A stretch of DNA of 64,000 nucleotides. It comes from Cenococcum geophilum 1.58. Lineage: Eukaryota; Ascomycota; Dothideomycetes; Gloniales; Gloniaceae. The notes under the pieces were generated by a model. The model did not search any database and was not told the DNA's origin. It saw nothing but the letters and a program-made list of their open reading frames with translations. The DNA lies in NCBI GenBank assembly GCA_001692895.1, contig KV748186.1:2905785-2969784 (forward strand), given 5' to 3'. The position numbers were made by a program, and so were the translations under genes. Below are positions 31,039 to 44,778 of this stretch, one piece after another. The stretch's first letter is position 1, and every line of letters begins with the position of its first letter.

Positions 31039-33590
31039 ATAATTATATCCTTATAGTCTCCTATCTATAAAGTCCCCATATATTTAAATCCTTCCTACCT
31101 TATTTAGAAGCGCAACTAGCTTAAAAACTAGATTATTTATTTATATTTATATTTATACCTACTATTCTCCCTTAAAAATCTCGCGATAACCTAAATAGAA
31201 ACTCTACGAATACCTTATAGAAAGCCGTCGCGCTAAGGTAAAAAGGCCCCTTTAATAGTAAGAGATTGCGACAATATAAACCTCTAGGTAAGATAGCTAA
31301 ATAAGCCCTAATACCTAAATGCACTAAAAGCTTAAAGACTCTTATATACTTATAGTTAGGTCTAAAGAGAACATAGACACCCTCTATAACGGTTATAATA
31401 CTACTAAAAAGTAACTAAAACCCCTTCAGCCCCACTTAGGCCAATTAGAAGATTAAGCGCTAGAGGTAACTCTAAAGTCTTCTTATAACCTAGAAATACT
31501 AGAGGAATATACTATTACATTTAATTAGGGACCTAACTAGAACCTTTTAAAAAGACCACCAGCCTATAATTAATATAGTGGCGGTATATAAACTGCTTAT
31601 AAGCTAAGTGGGCCTGCCCCTTTAGAAAACCTAACTTAAATACTAACTTAAGACCTAAGGCTTATTAGGAGACCTATACTAGCTATTAGAACTAATACTA
31701 CCTCTATAGTAAGAGCTTCCCTAGGCCTAAGTTTAGAGGATTAAGAGCCCTATACTAATCTCCTTTAAGATAGATATTAGGAAGCTATTATAAGGCTCTT
31801 AAAAGCTATGCGGGAGGAAGCTATTAATAAATATATTAAAACCCTTTAAGGGCAAATCTAGATCTAGTAGGGGTTAATTTAGGCTAAATAAACTTTTTAT
31901 AACCTAGCTAAGGCTAAGGGCTTTCTAGAGGCTACTTAGTACCTATTTAAGGAAGTATAGAAGACTTAGAGAGATATTTATATAATAAATAGAAAAAGGA
32001 TATAGACTAACTAGCTAAGGCCTTTAATAGTTTAGAACTCTGTTATAGACCTAACGCCTAATAGTTAGATAATTAGGTTTATAAAGTAGACAACTTCTTT
32101 AAAATACTAATAATTTAAGATAATACTAAAGAACGTATATAGTAGATTATTAGCAAGATTAAAAACCAATTGCTAAACTAGATTACGCTTAATTAACTTA
32201 ATAAAGAGTAAATTACTATATAGCTATAGCTGTAGACATTCCTAAAGGGTTAGACCTAAGATCTATATATTATATAATATAACAATATAAAACAATTCTA
32301 GAATAGTATATAGTTAGACCATTAAGACTTCCGCTAGTTTATATACTTAGGCTTAATAGATAGATTTAAAGCCCTTTTAAAATAGGGACGATAGCGTCTA
32401 TAAGAAGGAGAAGATTAAATTTATCTAGGCTAGAATTAAGCTAGTAATTTATAATAAAATAAAACGCGTAGGAGCCTTACTGCGGATTACTATATATACG
32501 GATTTTGGACAAGCGGTTCTAAACGCTAAGGATATAGTAAGGAACTAGATCTCTTTTAGTAAAAAGCTAAGGGGTTACTAAAAGTATAGGCACTCTAGTA
32601 GTAATATAGGGTAGATCCGACCTTTAAAGAAGCCATTCTTAAAGAAAACTTTAAAAGAGTTAAAGTTAAGGACCTTAAGTAATAGGAAAGACTCCTAGGG
32701 CTAACCTAATACCTATTTAGCACCTTTATAAAACCACTCTAAAAAGTTAAAGAAAACTTCTTTAGAGGTAAATCCCATTAGAAAAATAAGCAGAGTAATA
32801 ACTATACTATTTTTTTTTATTTTAAAAAAAGCCCTAGTTACAAAACTTTTTTTTAGCTATAACTAGGGCAAAATATAAAAGAAGAGACTTTTTATATTAC
32901 TATTAAGCTAGAAATAGTACTCCCTATAGGCAAGGTATGTCAGTTCTAAACACTATATAATAGTAGTGCCGAATTAATCTTATATAATATAATTTAGTAA
33001 GAAAGTATAAACTTATTCTATTATTAAAGTGGCGAAAATCTATTATAGGCTTTTTAGATAAGTATTAGATAAAACTATATAGTGCCTATAAGCTTATAGT
33101 ATTAGTGGCCGATATATATAACCGCATTAAGGTAGTTAGCCCACAACCCTTCTAGGCGGCTAACTTTGTAGGTTATAACTTTATCCTTAAATACCCTTAG
33201 CTTACAAAAGTAGATTTTAAGATATACTTTAAGATAGAAGCCTTTAAATAGTAGAATAATAAAGAATTAAAAGGGCGTATAGTACTAATAAGCCTAAATA
33301 ATAACCTAAAGAATATAGCCCTAGGTAAAATAGTATACGCTTTATATCTAAAGGAGTATTAAATCTAATCTCTATTTTATAATAAGATAGATATAAAGCC
33401 TAGTATAGGTAATAACCCTTTTAAATAGATACCCTATAGGGAACTGCTAAATAGATATAGAGATATTATAGAAAGGCGGCGATCTTAAGGATCTTATAAG
33501 ATACTTTAACTATTATAGGTTACTCTAGCTTAAGCAATATATAAAGAGTATACTATAATACCTTAAACGTTATATTAAAGAATTCCTTAC

Positions 33591-34121
33591 TATTAGGTAA
33601 CGAAGTCACCTTACCTATATGTATTGTTCCGCACAGCCGTATCTAGCATTAAGCCAGTCACTTATTTACCTTTTGTGGGTTTATATAGCTAAGTAGTGCG
33701 GAGCTTATTACCTTATATAGTGACTGGCTTGATACCCGGGGCCTTATGGGTTTGAACCTCGTTCAAACCCCAGGCTAACTTAGGGACAGCCTAGCCGGTC
33801 CTGCGACCGAAGCGCGAGGCGGCCTCTTTAGGCGCCGTGCTGTAGCTGCTGGAGGTCTAGTATATATTGTGCGCGACAACTGCACATCCGCGGGCCGGCA
33901 TCGCGACCGTAGCTCGGCACTGATCCGCGCTCCTGAGCCTCACCACGGGACAGGGAATTGCGCCTGTAGATAGTCGCTATTAGGAGGGATGCATTGTCAG
34001 GTAACGAAGTTACCTCGCCTATATATATTGTTCCGCACAGCCGTGTCTAGCATCAAGCCAGTTACTCGTTTACCTTTTGTGGGTTTGTGTGGCTAAGTGG
34101 TGCGGAGCTTATCACCTCACA
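33591..34121 (+). mobile_element. TRIM: miniature LTR retroelement, 531 bp
   Basis: Two 127 bp direct repeats (33591-33717 and 33995-34121) enclose 277 bp. The second repeat begins TGTCAGG and ends CTCACA; the first begins TATTAGG, two transitions away. A 5 bp duplication CTTAC flanks it (33586-33590, 34122-34126). The sister copy A1 has the uninterrupted target near 1,119-1,129. The internal region starts with a primer-binding-site candidate TGGCTTGATACCC (33725-33737), whose complement ends in CCA like a tRNA 3' end. A perfect 10 bp hairpin (GGGTTTGAAC/GTTCAAACCC) follows. No protein is encoded. The GC-rich, CpG-rich interior escaped RIP, in contrast to the host. Confidence 0.88.
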
Positions 34122-36870
34122 CTTACCCTTTATTAGCTACTGTATACAATAGTTTAATATATAGTAGTAACTATATATAAGCAACTACTATAGCGCGTAA
34201 TACTGCCTATAAGTATTTTAAGGAAGCTTTAAAGCCTACTTAATAATAATATAGAGAATAAACGTAACCCTAATTTATTAAACATCTTATTAGGCCCAAG
34301 GGACTTACTAAGGGTATTTTTAGGTAAGTAGGCTAAAGTTCTGATATAGAACTTGGAATATAATTATATATTTAATCTAAAAGAAAGTAAATAGCTACTA
34401 AACCTTTTATTCTATAACCTCTTCTATAAAGAGCTTAAGATCCTATAAAAGTACCTTAATAGCTTACTAGAAAAGGGGTAGATCTAGCCTAGTAAGTTGC
34501 TAATAGGCGCGCTAATCCTCTTTATTCTAAAACTAGATAGAACTATAAGTGTTAGGTGACGATAAGGGGGGCAACGAATATATATATATTAGTTACCAAG
34601 CCGTTAAACTATTCGGTTCGACACTATACCTTTTTAGCCAGTTGCGTTTATTTAGCTTAGTGGGCGACTATCACAATAAGGCTATATATAGACTATTATA
34701 GCCTTAATAAGATTATAATTAAAAACCGCTACCTACTACTGCTAGTTAGTAAAATACTAAATTAACTATTTAGGGCGAAGATCTTTATAAAGCTAAATTT
34801 ATAAAACGCCTATTATAGGCTCCGTATTAAAGAAGGGGATAAGTAAATAACCGCTTTTAAAACCTAATATGGCCACTTTAAGTATCTAGTAATACCTTTT
34901 AGGTTAGCTAATACGCCTATAATATTCTAATTATATATATATATAGGGCCTTAAGGGGATTAATCGGCTGTATATATATTATCTATCTAGATAATATCCT
35001 AATCTACTTAAAAGATAAGGATTAGTATAAGTAATACGTCTGTAAAGTACTAGAACGCTTAAATAAATAAGGCCTTTATGCTAAGGCGTTAAAGTATATC
35101 TTTAATACTAAGTAGGTTAAGTTCCTAGGTTATATTATAACGCCTATAAGTATAGTTATAGACCTAGTATAAGTATAAATAATCTAAGAGTGGCTAGAGC
35201 TAGAGAGCTACTAGGATATTTAAGTGTTTTTAGGCTTTACCAATTTCTATAGGCGCTTTATTTATAACTACTTAGATATTATCTAGTACCTATCTAAATA
35301 TATTATAAAAGCTTTCTAAAACCTAGCTTAGGGAGTAAAAAGCTTAAAAATAAATAGAAAGAAATCTAAAAAGAGACCAACTAAATAGTATAAACTATAG
35401 TTATAGCTTAAAAAGGTTTAAGAGACCTTTTAAATACTACGCGTAAGGTTTACAGAAGCTTTATTACTGCGGCATTTTAACCTAAATTAGCTATTAATAA
35501 TAATTACTAATATATTAAATTTCGCCCTTACTAATATCCTACTATAACTTAATAGGTATTTAGATGCTACCCAGCTTTACTAAAGACTAGTAATATTCTA
35601 TAGTAGAAAATTCTAGGGGCCTAAAGTTAGGTATTATACCCATAATAAGGAACTACTAGCTATAGTTAACTACTTTAAATAGTAGCGATTTTACCTTAAG
35701 CACGCGAGCTATACTACTTATATCCTCTTAGATTATTATAATTTATACTACTTTATAACTATAAAGAAGCTTATACCTTAATAAGCTAAATAGGTAAAAG
35801 AGCTTATATAATTTAATTTTAAGATTTTAAATATAAGCTAGGGGGGAATAACCTTACTAATAGACCGTTATAACAGTTAGACTATATTAAAGGCTTTAAA
35901 ATAGAAGAAGAAAAACAGATAATAAATATCTTACTCCCTATATTATAGAATAAACTCTAGGTATAGAATGCTTAAATACCTATAGCTCTATATACTAAGT
36001 CTTAGGCGGTATATACCCTATTAGCTTTTACTAATATTTTAGCTAGTACCTAGTCTATTACTATTAAGGGTCTAAATATACCTAAATAAGATATCCCTAA
36101 TATACTCTTAAAACCTAATAATATATTACCCCTAATTACCAAACTAACCTTTTAAACTAATAGTAAAGCTATAGAGTAATTAGAACTCGGAGCTCTATAA
36201 TAACTAAAGGACTTTAACCTTATAGCGGCCTTCCTAATATACGCATATTAAGAGGTTATAAAATCTATAGTACTATTTAATCTTATACTTAGAGTAGTAT
36301 AGAATAAAATAGCTTTTACTTAGAAATTATTTAAAAGGTTAATAGATCTTATCTATAAGGTATAGCAAAGGGACACCTTTTATGCTATCTTTAATATAGA
36401 AGTAGATTAGAAATATAATAGAAAGGAAGCTGCTAGGCGCTACTATTAGGAACTAGACCTAATAGGCCTACTATATAGATATAGTAAGGTTTAGGTACTA
36501 TAAGAAGTAAATCTATAACAGAAGATTCTTATAAAGAATTACGATAATCCTTTAAGCGGCCACTAGAATTACTTTAATATAAATACTACTAGCTAAAGCT
36601 TAATTAGGAAGTAAAGGAGTATATTAGCTACTATAAGAAGTGTTAAGTATATAAAACCTAAAGGTATAAACTATAGGGTTTACTTAAATTAGTTCCTTTT
36701 GCTAGCAAACTATAGCAATATAATACTATAGATTTTATTATAGATCTTCCGCTATTTAAAGATAAATAAGGACGAATATATAATTTGGTCCTTATACTTA
36801 TTAATAGGGTTTTAAAGTATATCTAATACCTTTTTATTAATAAGATAATTAATATATAAGTACTTATTAT

Positions 36871-37279
36871 TACAGACCTTATATTAACAATAGTATAACT
36901 ACTAAGAAGAGATATAAATAGGTTGGTTAGGATAGTATAGGAGGCACTATAACCGATTAAGCTATAGAATAAGGGGTAGCTAAGTTACGTGGCTAGTTAC
37001 GTTATAAATTTAGAATGTAAGAATATAGAAATATAAGAACGTGGGACGTACTAATATACTAATATACTAATATACTTAGTACATTTCTTAGGCACAGTAT
37101 TATATATTTAAAAGACCACAGTCCCTACCTAAATAGTTCTCTTTTTTATAGTAAATCTTAAAATATAATTAGAGTTAATATAACGGCGCTATCGCACGTT
37201 ACCTGCTAAATTCTACCAAATTCTGCCGACCTATAATTAGCTCGCCTAAAGCTAGCGCCTTGGCGGCTTACCCTATATA
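36871..37279. repeat. AT-rich repeat between Gypsy A2 and B1
   Basis: No gene. Part (about 37,090-37,190) is the reverse complement of about 70-170. A short ACTAATAT triplication lies at 37,047-37,072. Around 37,200-37,225 the words AAATTCTACC and AAATTCTGCC occur, resembling the phased motif in the family B LTR. Confidence 0.45.
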
Positions 37280-37628
37280 TATTATGGGACACCCCTGTAA
37301 TACCTTATATACATCTACCTGTTTCTACTAACTTAGCAATAAGAGACTAACCGCGAAATAGCAATCTAATAGTAATCTACGGCATTCTGCCATATTCTAC
37401 TAAGTTTTACTAAATTCTGCTAAGTTCTACTAGGACTACAACCTAAACCCTATTCTGCCCTATATATATATTAACTAAGTAACTAAGTTAATAATATATG
37501 CCCTTTCTTCCCGTTTTTCTACCTTCTCTCCTTACGCAACGTCTTAACCTCCTTATACAGTCTATATATATAGCTTAATAATATCTACCTTACTATATAT
37601 TATCGCCACTTATACTTACTTTGTAACA
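37280..37628 (+). repeat. 5' LTR of Gypsy B1
   Basis: Original TG...CA boundaries inferred from the 3' copy: the start is mutated TG to TA, and the end reads GTAACA. It contains the 10-11 bp phased ATTCTGC block (about 37,382-37,428) and TATA-rich stretches. Confidence 0.88.
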
Positions 37629-38199
37629 CTACGTTGTGTTAACTTTATATACTACCTTTAAAATGTAGAACGACTTAAAAGCCCCCGTAACGGCCGCTAG
37701 TATTATATCCGCACTCTAAAAATAACTAGTAAAAATATAGAAGTCTTTTATAAACGCCCTTATATAAAACTAAGCTACTTTAAATTAATAATAAGCCGAA
37801 TAAGAAGCATGACACTAGCGATTAATTAAGGACCTCTAAGAAGAAATCCATATACTTAAGATGCCTATATTAGGGCCTTAAGACCAAACACTATCTCTAG
37901 AGATAAATACGTGGAATATAAGCCCTGAACCTATAGTAACTATCTACCTTAAACTAACTACTACACTAAAATAATCTAAACGACTACTAGATCCCCTAGT
38001 ATTTACTAGTAAATAATAAGAACTCTAATTATTTCTAAGCCAGCTTAAAAATAAGCTAACTAGTAACGCTAACCGTTACTTAACCGAAGCTAACCGACTC
38101 TATTACGCCCTAAGTCGACTAAAAAGAGAGGTAGCTAACCTTATTAAACCTCTTTAGCCAACCTTAGTATAAAGCCTAGTTGTACTTCTTAAAGCCTTA

Positions 38200-41100
38200 T
38201 ATAGTAACTTAAACCACCAAGCTACTGCCTAAAAAAAGATAAACTATATAGCTTAAGGAACGAAAAGTTTCCTAGTATACTTCTCCGAATTTAACTGTTA
38301 TGTAAGGGAAATAGGATGGAACAACTCCGCACTAATTAATAGCCTCGTTAAATATCTAAGCCCTAAATTAAAAACCTCCCTAATAGGCGTAGACCTACTG
38401 GGAGCCCTTAATGCCTGCGTAAACGTCGTTAATAAACGGTATAATGATATACTATGCCTAATACCGAAGCCCGCCCCCTAATATAATATGGCAACCCCGC
38501 GAACGTCTACTAAGTCATTATCTTAGCCTAAGCACCCTAATGCTATAGATATTAACACTAGAACCCTAGAATACGCCCTACTAGGGTCTCCTAAATAAGA
38601 AAGACGCATTAAGCTAGGCCTTTATTTTAAGTGCGAAAGTAAGGACTATATCTTAAGATACTATCTCGTCCCCTTACCTACGCCCTAAAATGATTTATAA
38701 ACGGCTAACACTAGCAACCGTTTACCGTATTAATCTTTTAATTACCGCCTCTAATCTTTACCTAGTTCCAGCCCTATATCTAATAAGTACTACTTATAAG
38801 GGCAAAGCTATAACTGATGCTCTATAGGAACCCCTTTCCACTTACCACTAAAAGGTATATTTTAAAGTTAAGTCGCTCTCTAGGACGGCTCTACCTTAGG
38901 ATTTTATTAAATGCTTTAGATATTATAAACTCTAACTCTTAGGATTATAGCATAACTGTTAACTATTATCTTTAGTAAAATAATTAATAGGCTAATACTT
39001 GAGCCCTAATTAATATAGGAGCTAGTGGCATAGGATTTATTAATAAGATCTTCGCGTAAGATAATAGTTTTACCCTAACCCCCCTTAACCGGTATATTAA
39101 CGTATTTGGATTTAATGGCAAATGTATAGTCTTAGGCTAAATTACCTACGTAGTATACCTAAGACTTTAATACCTAAACTACAAAGAACTGATTAAGCTT
39201 TTTATTACTACCCTAGGTTACCTAGTAATCCTTAAACAACCCTAGATAAAGCTATATAAGGTAACTATTAATTAAGACAACCTTAAGCTTCTATTCACCG
39301 CCTTCCGTTATAAGTAGAAGTGCCTTATAATATACCGTTTTAACTCTAAACTAAAATTTAGGAAATCCACTAAAATCTATTAGCCTAAGATTTTTACTAA
39401 TGTCTACCCTATGCCTAAAGAATTTACCAGATTTCATTAACCTAGGAATTTTACCGAATTCTACTAACATAAGATTCCTACTAATATCTATTAAGGATTT
39501 AAAAATTCCACCGAACCCTATAAATAGACCCTAAGTACTACACCACCCCGAGCTAAGTAGAAGCTTAAGCTTAATATATAAAAATACTAGAAGGACTAGT
39601 ATTCTACTATAAAAAGGATTCTTAAAGAACCCGAACCTAAATCTAATACTAACTCTGTACCTAATACTGAACCTAAACCTAAATAAGAAACTATGGATAA
39701 TCTAAACAAGCTTGGTACCCTAGATATCTACATAATTAGAGCTACCCCGCTAGCGCGACTTGCCAAGAAACCCAAATATATAATCTTCGCCGTTACTATA
39801 GCCGATATTAAGAAGGCCTTAATACTAAAGAAGCACACTAACCCTGCTATAAAGGTACTAGTAGAGTACTATAACCGCCTAGAGGTATTCTTATAGAAGG
39901 AAGCTAATAAGTTACCAGAATACCGATCGTATGACCATAAGATTATACTTAAAGAAGAAAAGCAGCCTAGATTTAGACTCTTATACGGGATATCCTAAAA
40001 TAAACTCTAAGTGCTATAAAAGTATTTAGATAAGAACCTAAGTAAAGGATTTATTAGAGTAAGCTCGTTACCTATAGCTATATTAGTAATCTTTATTAAG
40101 AAACCTAGTAGCGGTTTGCGCTTCTATATAGACTACTAAGCTCTTAACGCCATTACCGTTAAGAACTAATATCCGATCCCGTTAATATAAGAGATACTAA
40201 ACTAACTAAGTAAGGCTCGTTACTATATAAAGCTTAATATTATCTCTATATTTAACTGTCTCCGTATTATAAAGAGAGATAAATAGCTTACTATATTTCG
40301 TACCTAATATGGATTATTTAAGTACTTAGTAATACCCTTTAGCCTTATAAACGCTCCGAGCTCGTTTTAATATTATATAAATAATACCCTGCGTCCCTAC
40401 CTAGACGTCTTCTATATTACTTATATTAACAACATCCTAATATATAGTAATAACCTAACTTAATATTGGAAATACATTAATTTTATCCTATAAGCCCTGT
40501 ACGGAGCTAGTCTATAATTGGATATAGATAAATACAAGTTTTATAAAATAGAAGTCCTATATCTTAGGCTCCTTATTTTTATAAATGGTATATAAATAGA
40601 CCTAAAGAAAGTTAAAGTAATTATAAACTAGTAAGAACCTAAGAACGTTAAGGATATAAGAGCCTTTATAGAATTTGCCAATTTCTACTAACGGTTTATT
40701 AATAACTTCTCTACCCTAGTTTTACCCCTTATTACTCTAACCTAAAAGGATAAAGCTTTTATCTTTAATAAGAAATATAAGAAGGCCTTTGCTTATTTAA
40801 AGGTTATATTTACTACTACACCTATACTCTAATACTTTAACCTAGAATAAATAAGTGTTATAGAAGCCGACTTATCTAATTACGTTACTAAAGGCATTCT
40901 GTCTTAATATAATAAAGAAGGAGTATTACACCCTATAGTATACTTCTTAAAATAACTAAGCCCTACTAAATGTAATTATAAGATCTATAATAAAGAATTG
41001 CTAGCTATTATTAGATGCTTTAAGTAATAGTAACCTAAGCTAGAAGGCGCCAGATTTTTAATTTAGGTTTTTAGCAACTATAAGAACCTATAGTACTTTA

Positions 41101-42800
41101 CAACTATAAAACAGCTAAGTTATTATTAAGCCCGCTAGTTAGAATATCTATTACGCTTTTAATTCTTAATTATATACCGCCTAGGCGTTTAAGGCTAGAA
41201 GCCTAATACCCTAACTTAACGCTTATAAGACGCGCTAGCCCTAAAAGAAGCGCGCTTTTATTAAAATTAGACCCTACTTCGCCCTAAACTGTTTAACTCT
41301 CCTACTAAAGACCTTATAGTATACGTCCTTAAAATAACTAATTAACTAATTGAATAGATTATAGTTAACAAATACTTAAATAACAAGTTTATCTAAGAAA
41401 CGCTTAAGCTAATTTAAGATGGCGTTAGACGCTCTAAAAAGTTTTTTTTTAAGTAAATATAAAGCTTATAGAAACCGCTTATATTACTAGAACCGTCTAG
41501 TTATCCCTAATTATAATAAGCTTAAGCTTAAGCTCCTTAAACACGTATATAATCTACCTATCGCCGGCTACCTAGGCTAAGAAAAGAACTTAGAACTACT
41601 CTAACGGGAGTATTACTGGCTAAATATATATAATATAATACAAAGGTACGTCTCTAGCTACTATACCTATTAATAAGCTAAAGCCGCTGCCTATTCTAGA
41701 CCGAAGATAGAAGGATATTTTAATTAACTTTATTATTAACCTCCCTAAAAGTAGAGGCTATATAAACATTATAGTAGTTATAGACTAACTATCTAAGATA
41801 AGACACTTAATCGCCTGTTTTAATATATTAACGCCTATTATTGCCTAACTATTCCTAGATTATATATAGAAACTCTATAGACTTTTTAAAACGATCATCT
41901 CTAATAAAGGCAGCCAGTTTATCTCTGTATTTTAGGAAAAATTAACTACCTAACTCTATATTAAAGCACTATTATCTATAGCATACTACCCAGAAACGGA
42001 TAGTTAAACGGAATATATAAATGCTATAATAGAATAGTATATTCGGATATATACGTTATACTTATAAGATAACTGGATTAACTGGCTTATATTTACCAAG
42101 TTTACGGTAAATAATTCCATCTTAAAAACTATAAAGGTCTCCCTATTCCTGGCTAACTATAGCTAGTATCTATAAATGAGTTTTAAACCCTTCAGCAACG
42201 TTCCTTACCCCGCTTATTAAGCCTTATAAATTATAGAAGTAAACAAATTTATAAAAAAGATAGAGGAACTATAACAGTTTTTTACTAACAAAATAATATG
42301 GGCCTAATCCGTTTATAAAGCTATAGCGAATAAGAAATAAACCCTAACACTAGTTTACTAAATTAATAACTTTATCTGGCTAGATATAAAATATCTAAAT
42401 ATAAAACAACCTGCTAAGAAACTTAATTAGAAGAACGCTGGCCTTTATAAGGTTAAGAAGGTCGTTTTCTCTTACTCCTACCAATTAAAGCTCCCTAATA
42501 CGGCTAAAATCCACCCCGTATTCTATACGTCAGTCCTCCTTCCTACTACCCCTACATTAGACGCCCTGCTTAGATAAATATAGGACCCTCCCCTACTAGT
42601 TAAAGTAGATAGTAAAAACGAGTACTTTATTAAAAGAATTAATAATACTAAGTATAATAAACGGAAACGCTAATATATGTATCTTATAAAATGAAGAGGC
42701 TTTACTAAGTCCTTATAGGAACCCGTTAACTCTATAGGACTTATATAAGCCGTAGAAGACTTTTATAAACTTTACCTAGAACTACTACAGCCCTATCTTA
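38200..42800 (+). pseudogene. Gypsy B1 gag-pol remnant
   Basis: Gag-like sequence at about 38,200-38,900. Protease around 38,990-39,250 (GASGIGFINK retained, catalytic DSG altered to NIG). RT about 39,920-40,620 with [13 protein letters not shown]-like and YINNILIY (the YxDD box changed to YINN). RNase H about 40,780-41,030 (EADLSNY, YNKELLAIIRCFK). Integrase about 41,560-42,250 with an INLPKSRGYINIIVVID core and an ISNKGSQF active-site segment. A C-terminal chromodomain at about 42,620-42,790 (YMYLIKWRGF-like, one stop). A 67-codon open stretch (39693-39896) is the best preserved piece. Chromodomain integrases target heterochromatin in related elements. Confidence 0.85.
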
Positions 42801-42828
42801 TAGAAGCTTAAGTTTAAAGGGGGGGTAC

Positions 42829-43166
42829 TGTTACAGGACACCCCCGTAATACTTTGTATATATCTACTTATTTCTACTAACTTAGCAATAAGAGACTAAC
42901 CGCGAAATGGTAATCTACGGCATTCTGCCATATTCTGCTAAGTTCTACTAAATTCTATTAAGTTTTACTAGGACTACAACCTAAACCCTATTCTGCCCTA
43001 TATATATATTGACTAAGTAACTAAGTTAACAATATATGCCCTTTCTTCCCGTTTTCCTACCTTCTCTCCTTACGTAATGTCTTAACCTCCTTATACAGTC
43101 TATATATATAGCTTAATAATATCTACCTTGCTATATATTATCGCCGCTTATACTTACTCCGTAATA
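42829..43166 (+). repeat. 3' LTR of Gypsy B1
   Basis: Begins TGTTACAGGACACCCCCGTAA and ends CTCCGTAATA, where the inferred original end was GTAACA. Better preserved at the 5' end than its partner. Confidence 0.88.
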
Positions 43167-43171
43167 ATATA

Positions 43172-44155
43172 TTTGTTTATATTGGTCCTAGTAACCCCTT
43201 TTTCTTTTTTTAGCTTAGTATCTTTGTAATATAGCATTCTATAAGCTTTGGTTTAGAGGTATTTATATAAGCCGTAACATTATACTGCCTGGGAAGGCCT
43301 TAATAATATCCTACCCTAAAAGAAACTTTATCTACAACGACGTGTTAATACGCTATACTTATACACTAAAACGACTCTATACTGCCTAGGAAGGCCTTAA
43401 TAATATCCTACTTTATAAGCTAGATAGGACTAGACCTATACCCCTAGCATTAAAACCAAAGCGTATAATACTAATAAATCCTAGAAAGCTAACGATAGCA
43501 CCTAAAGTAAGCTTATTTAAGAGAGCCGCTTTTACTTAAGAGGAACCTAAGATCTAGTTAAGACTAGAGATTAAAGATAATAATAACGTTATAGACGTAC
43601 GCGAGAATATTCGTGCCCTTATAGCTAGCTAAAAAGCTAATCGTCTTAAAGTAAGAAATATAGAGAGAGACCCTATAAGAGATCCTAAAAAGCTTCGCGG
43701 CCCTATAAAATAGCCTAGCTTCCTCCTTCTAAAGCCCTAGCTAACCTATTTACTCTATTAAATATAATATACTAGGGAGTACGGATATAATAACGAAGTA
43801 ATTAAAGTTTATTAAGCTTTTTAACCCCTAACCCCTATATAATATGGTAGGCCTTACCTTTAAGGATTAGGGGGTCTAAGTATAAGGGAAACTCCGCGTT
43901 AACTATAACTATTTCCCCTCTAAAGAAGCTAAGGTGCTTTACCTCCTTAGTTAAACTATAGAAGATGCCTAATATTACCTTTAAGCCAAATTTAAAGATA
44001 ACTCTTTTATCTGCTTTACATCTATTAATAAGATACTATAGTACTTAGCCGCTATATATATAAACCTAAACAAAGTGCGGGATACGCGTTATAACTATAA
44101 TGACTTAATAATAAAGTTAAACTAATTCTTTACTAAGTTTTTATAAGGTGAGGAT
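43172..44155 (+). mobile_element. Ty3/Gypsy gag relic (family C)
   Basis: Plus-strand translation at about 43,860-44,150 gives a retrotransposon Gag pattern (LRVNYNYFPSKEAKVLYLLS, then INKILQYLAAIYINLNKVRD and RYNYNDLIIKLNFF with stops). Upstream a 40 bp block (ACTGCC..GGAAGGCCTTAATAATATCCTAC) occurs twice, at about 43,285 and 43,381. No pol follows; the sequence runs into an LTR-like stretch. Heavily RIPed. Confidence 0.6.
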
Positions 44156-44159
44156 GTAG

Positions 44160-44380
44160 ATAGGGAGTCTAATAATAGAATAATAGGGTATATTGCATAT
44201 ACAGAGACGAATCCTTAAGGGAAAAGGAGGAGTCTATATACGAGGTAGGAAGGGTTTTCTTTAGGTATATATAGCGCACATACCTTATAGGCGAGTCACC
44301 CCTAAGTTGCCTTAGGGTCGCCTATACCTTGCAGTTATATAACTATCTACTTAGGTTTTACTTAAAAATCCCCCCCCCCC
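44160..44380 (-). repeat. 3' LTR-like sequence and polypurine tract of Gypsy E
   Basis: A run of 11 C (44370-44380) followed by TTTAAA is, on the minus strand, TTTAAAGGGG..., a polypurine tract, so a minus-strand element should have its 3' LTR immediately to the left. That segment shares GACGAATCCTTAAG and overall layout with the family A LTR (4,930-5,060 and 30,640-30,850). LTR ends not determined. Confidence 0.5.
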
Positions 44381-44778
44381 TTTAAAAAGAGTCGCCCCCA
44401 ATCCTTTATATACTTAAGCCTTAATAAAACCCCATAAAAACCTTAGTAAGGAAAATTTTTAAAGGGGAAAGAGTGTTTTAATTTTGCGTATAGAGAGATG
44501 GGTAGTATATATACGCGGCGCGAAGATATTAAAGAACTTTAACTGGTAGTTAAAGTTATTTAATTAGTTAGATTTATCTTGCTAAGACTTCCCTATATTT
44601 AACTAAGCTAATAGCGATTTTATATACCCGGTATAGAAAATCCTAATTAGTTTATTTAATAGGTAAAGCTAGTAGAGCTTAATACTATTACCTAGATTTA
44701 GTAGACCGGAAATATTCTAAAAGCTTACTTATATAGGTAGGTTACTAGTACCTTATAGGTTAGTTATAGGTTATTTAT

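Larger units (their letters stand above)
30638..36870 (+). mobile_element. Ty3/Gypsy family A, copy A2 (RIP-degraded, interrupted)
   Basis: The most complete family A copy: LTR/leader from about 30,638, gag at about 31,700-32,560, protease-like segment at about 32,930-33,000, RT at about 34,280-35,250, RNase H at about 35,600-35,850 (HNKELLAIVNYFK retained), and the start of integrase at about 36,290-36,870, where it breaks off. All frames contain many stops. It is interrupted by a LINE 3' end (30815-31038) and a TRIM (33591-34121). It supplies the empty target sites for insertions in copies A1 and A3. Confidence 0.82.
37280..43166 (+). mobile_element. Full-length chromodomain Ty3/Gypsy, family B copy B1
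   Basis: LTRs are 37280-37628 and 42829-43166, with a 5 bp duplication ATATA on each side (37275-37279, 43167-43171) and a polypurine tract AAAGGGGGGG (about 42,817-42,825) just before the 3' LTR. The internal order is gag, protease, RT, RNase H, integrase, chromodomain: the Ty3/Gypsy order. Frames are interrupted by dozens of TAG/TAA codons from RIP, so it is dead but structurally complete. The 3' LTR keeps TGTTACAGGACAC while the 5' LTR shows TATTATGGGACAC. Confidence 0.9.

Noticed and set aside
33749-33772. tRNA gene suggested by GGTTTGAAC/GTTCAAACC in the TRIM
   Set aside because: It is a simple hairpin; the other tRNA arms and the B box consensus are missing.
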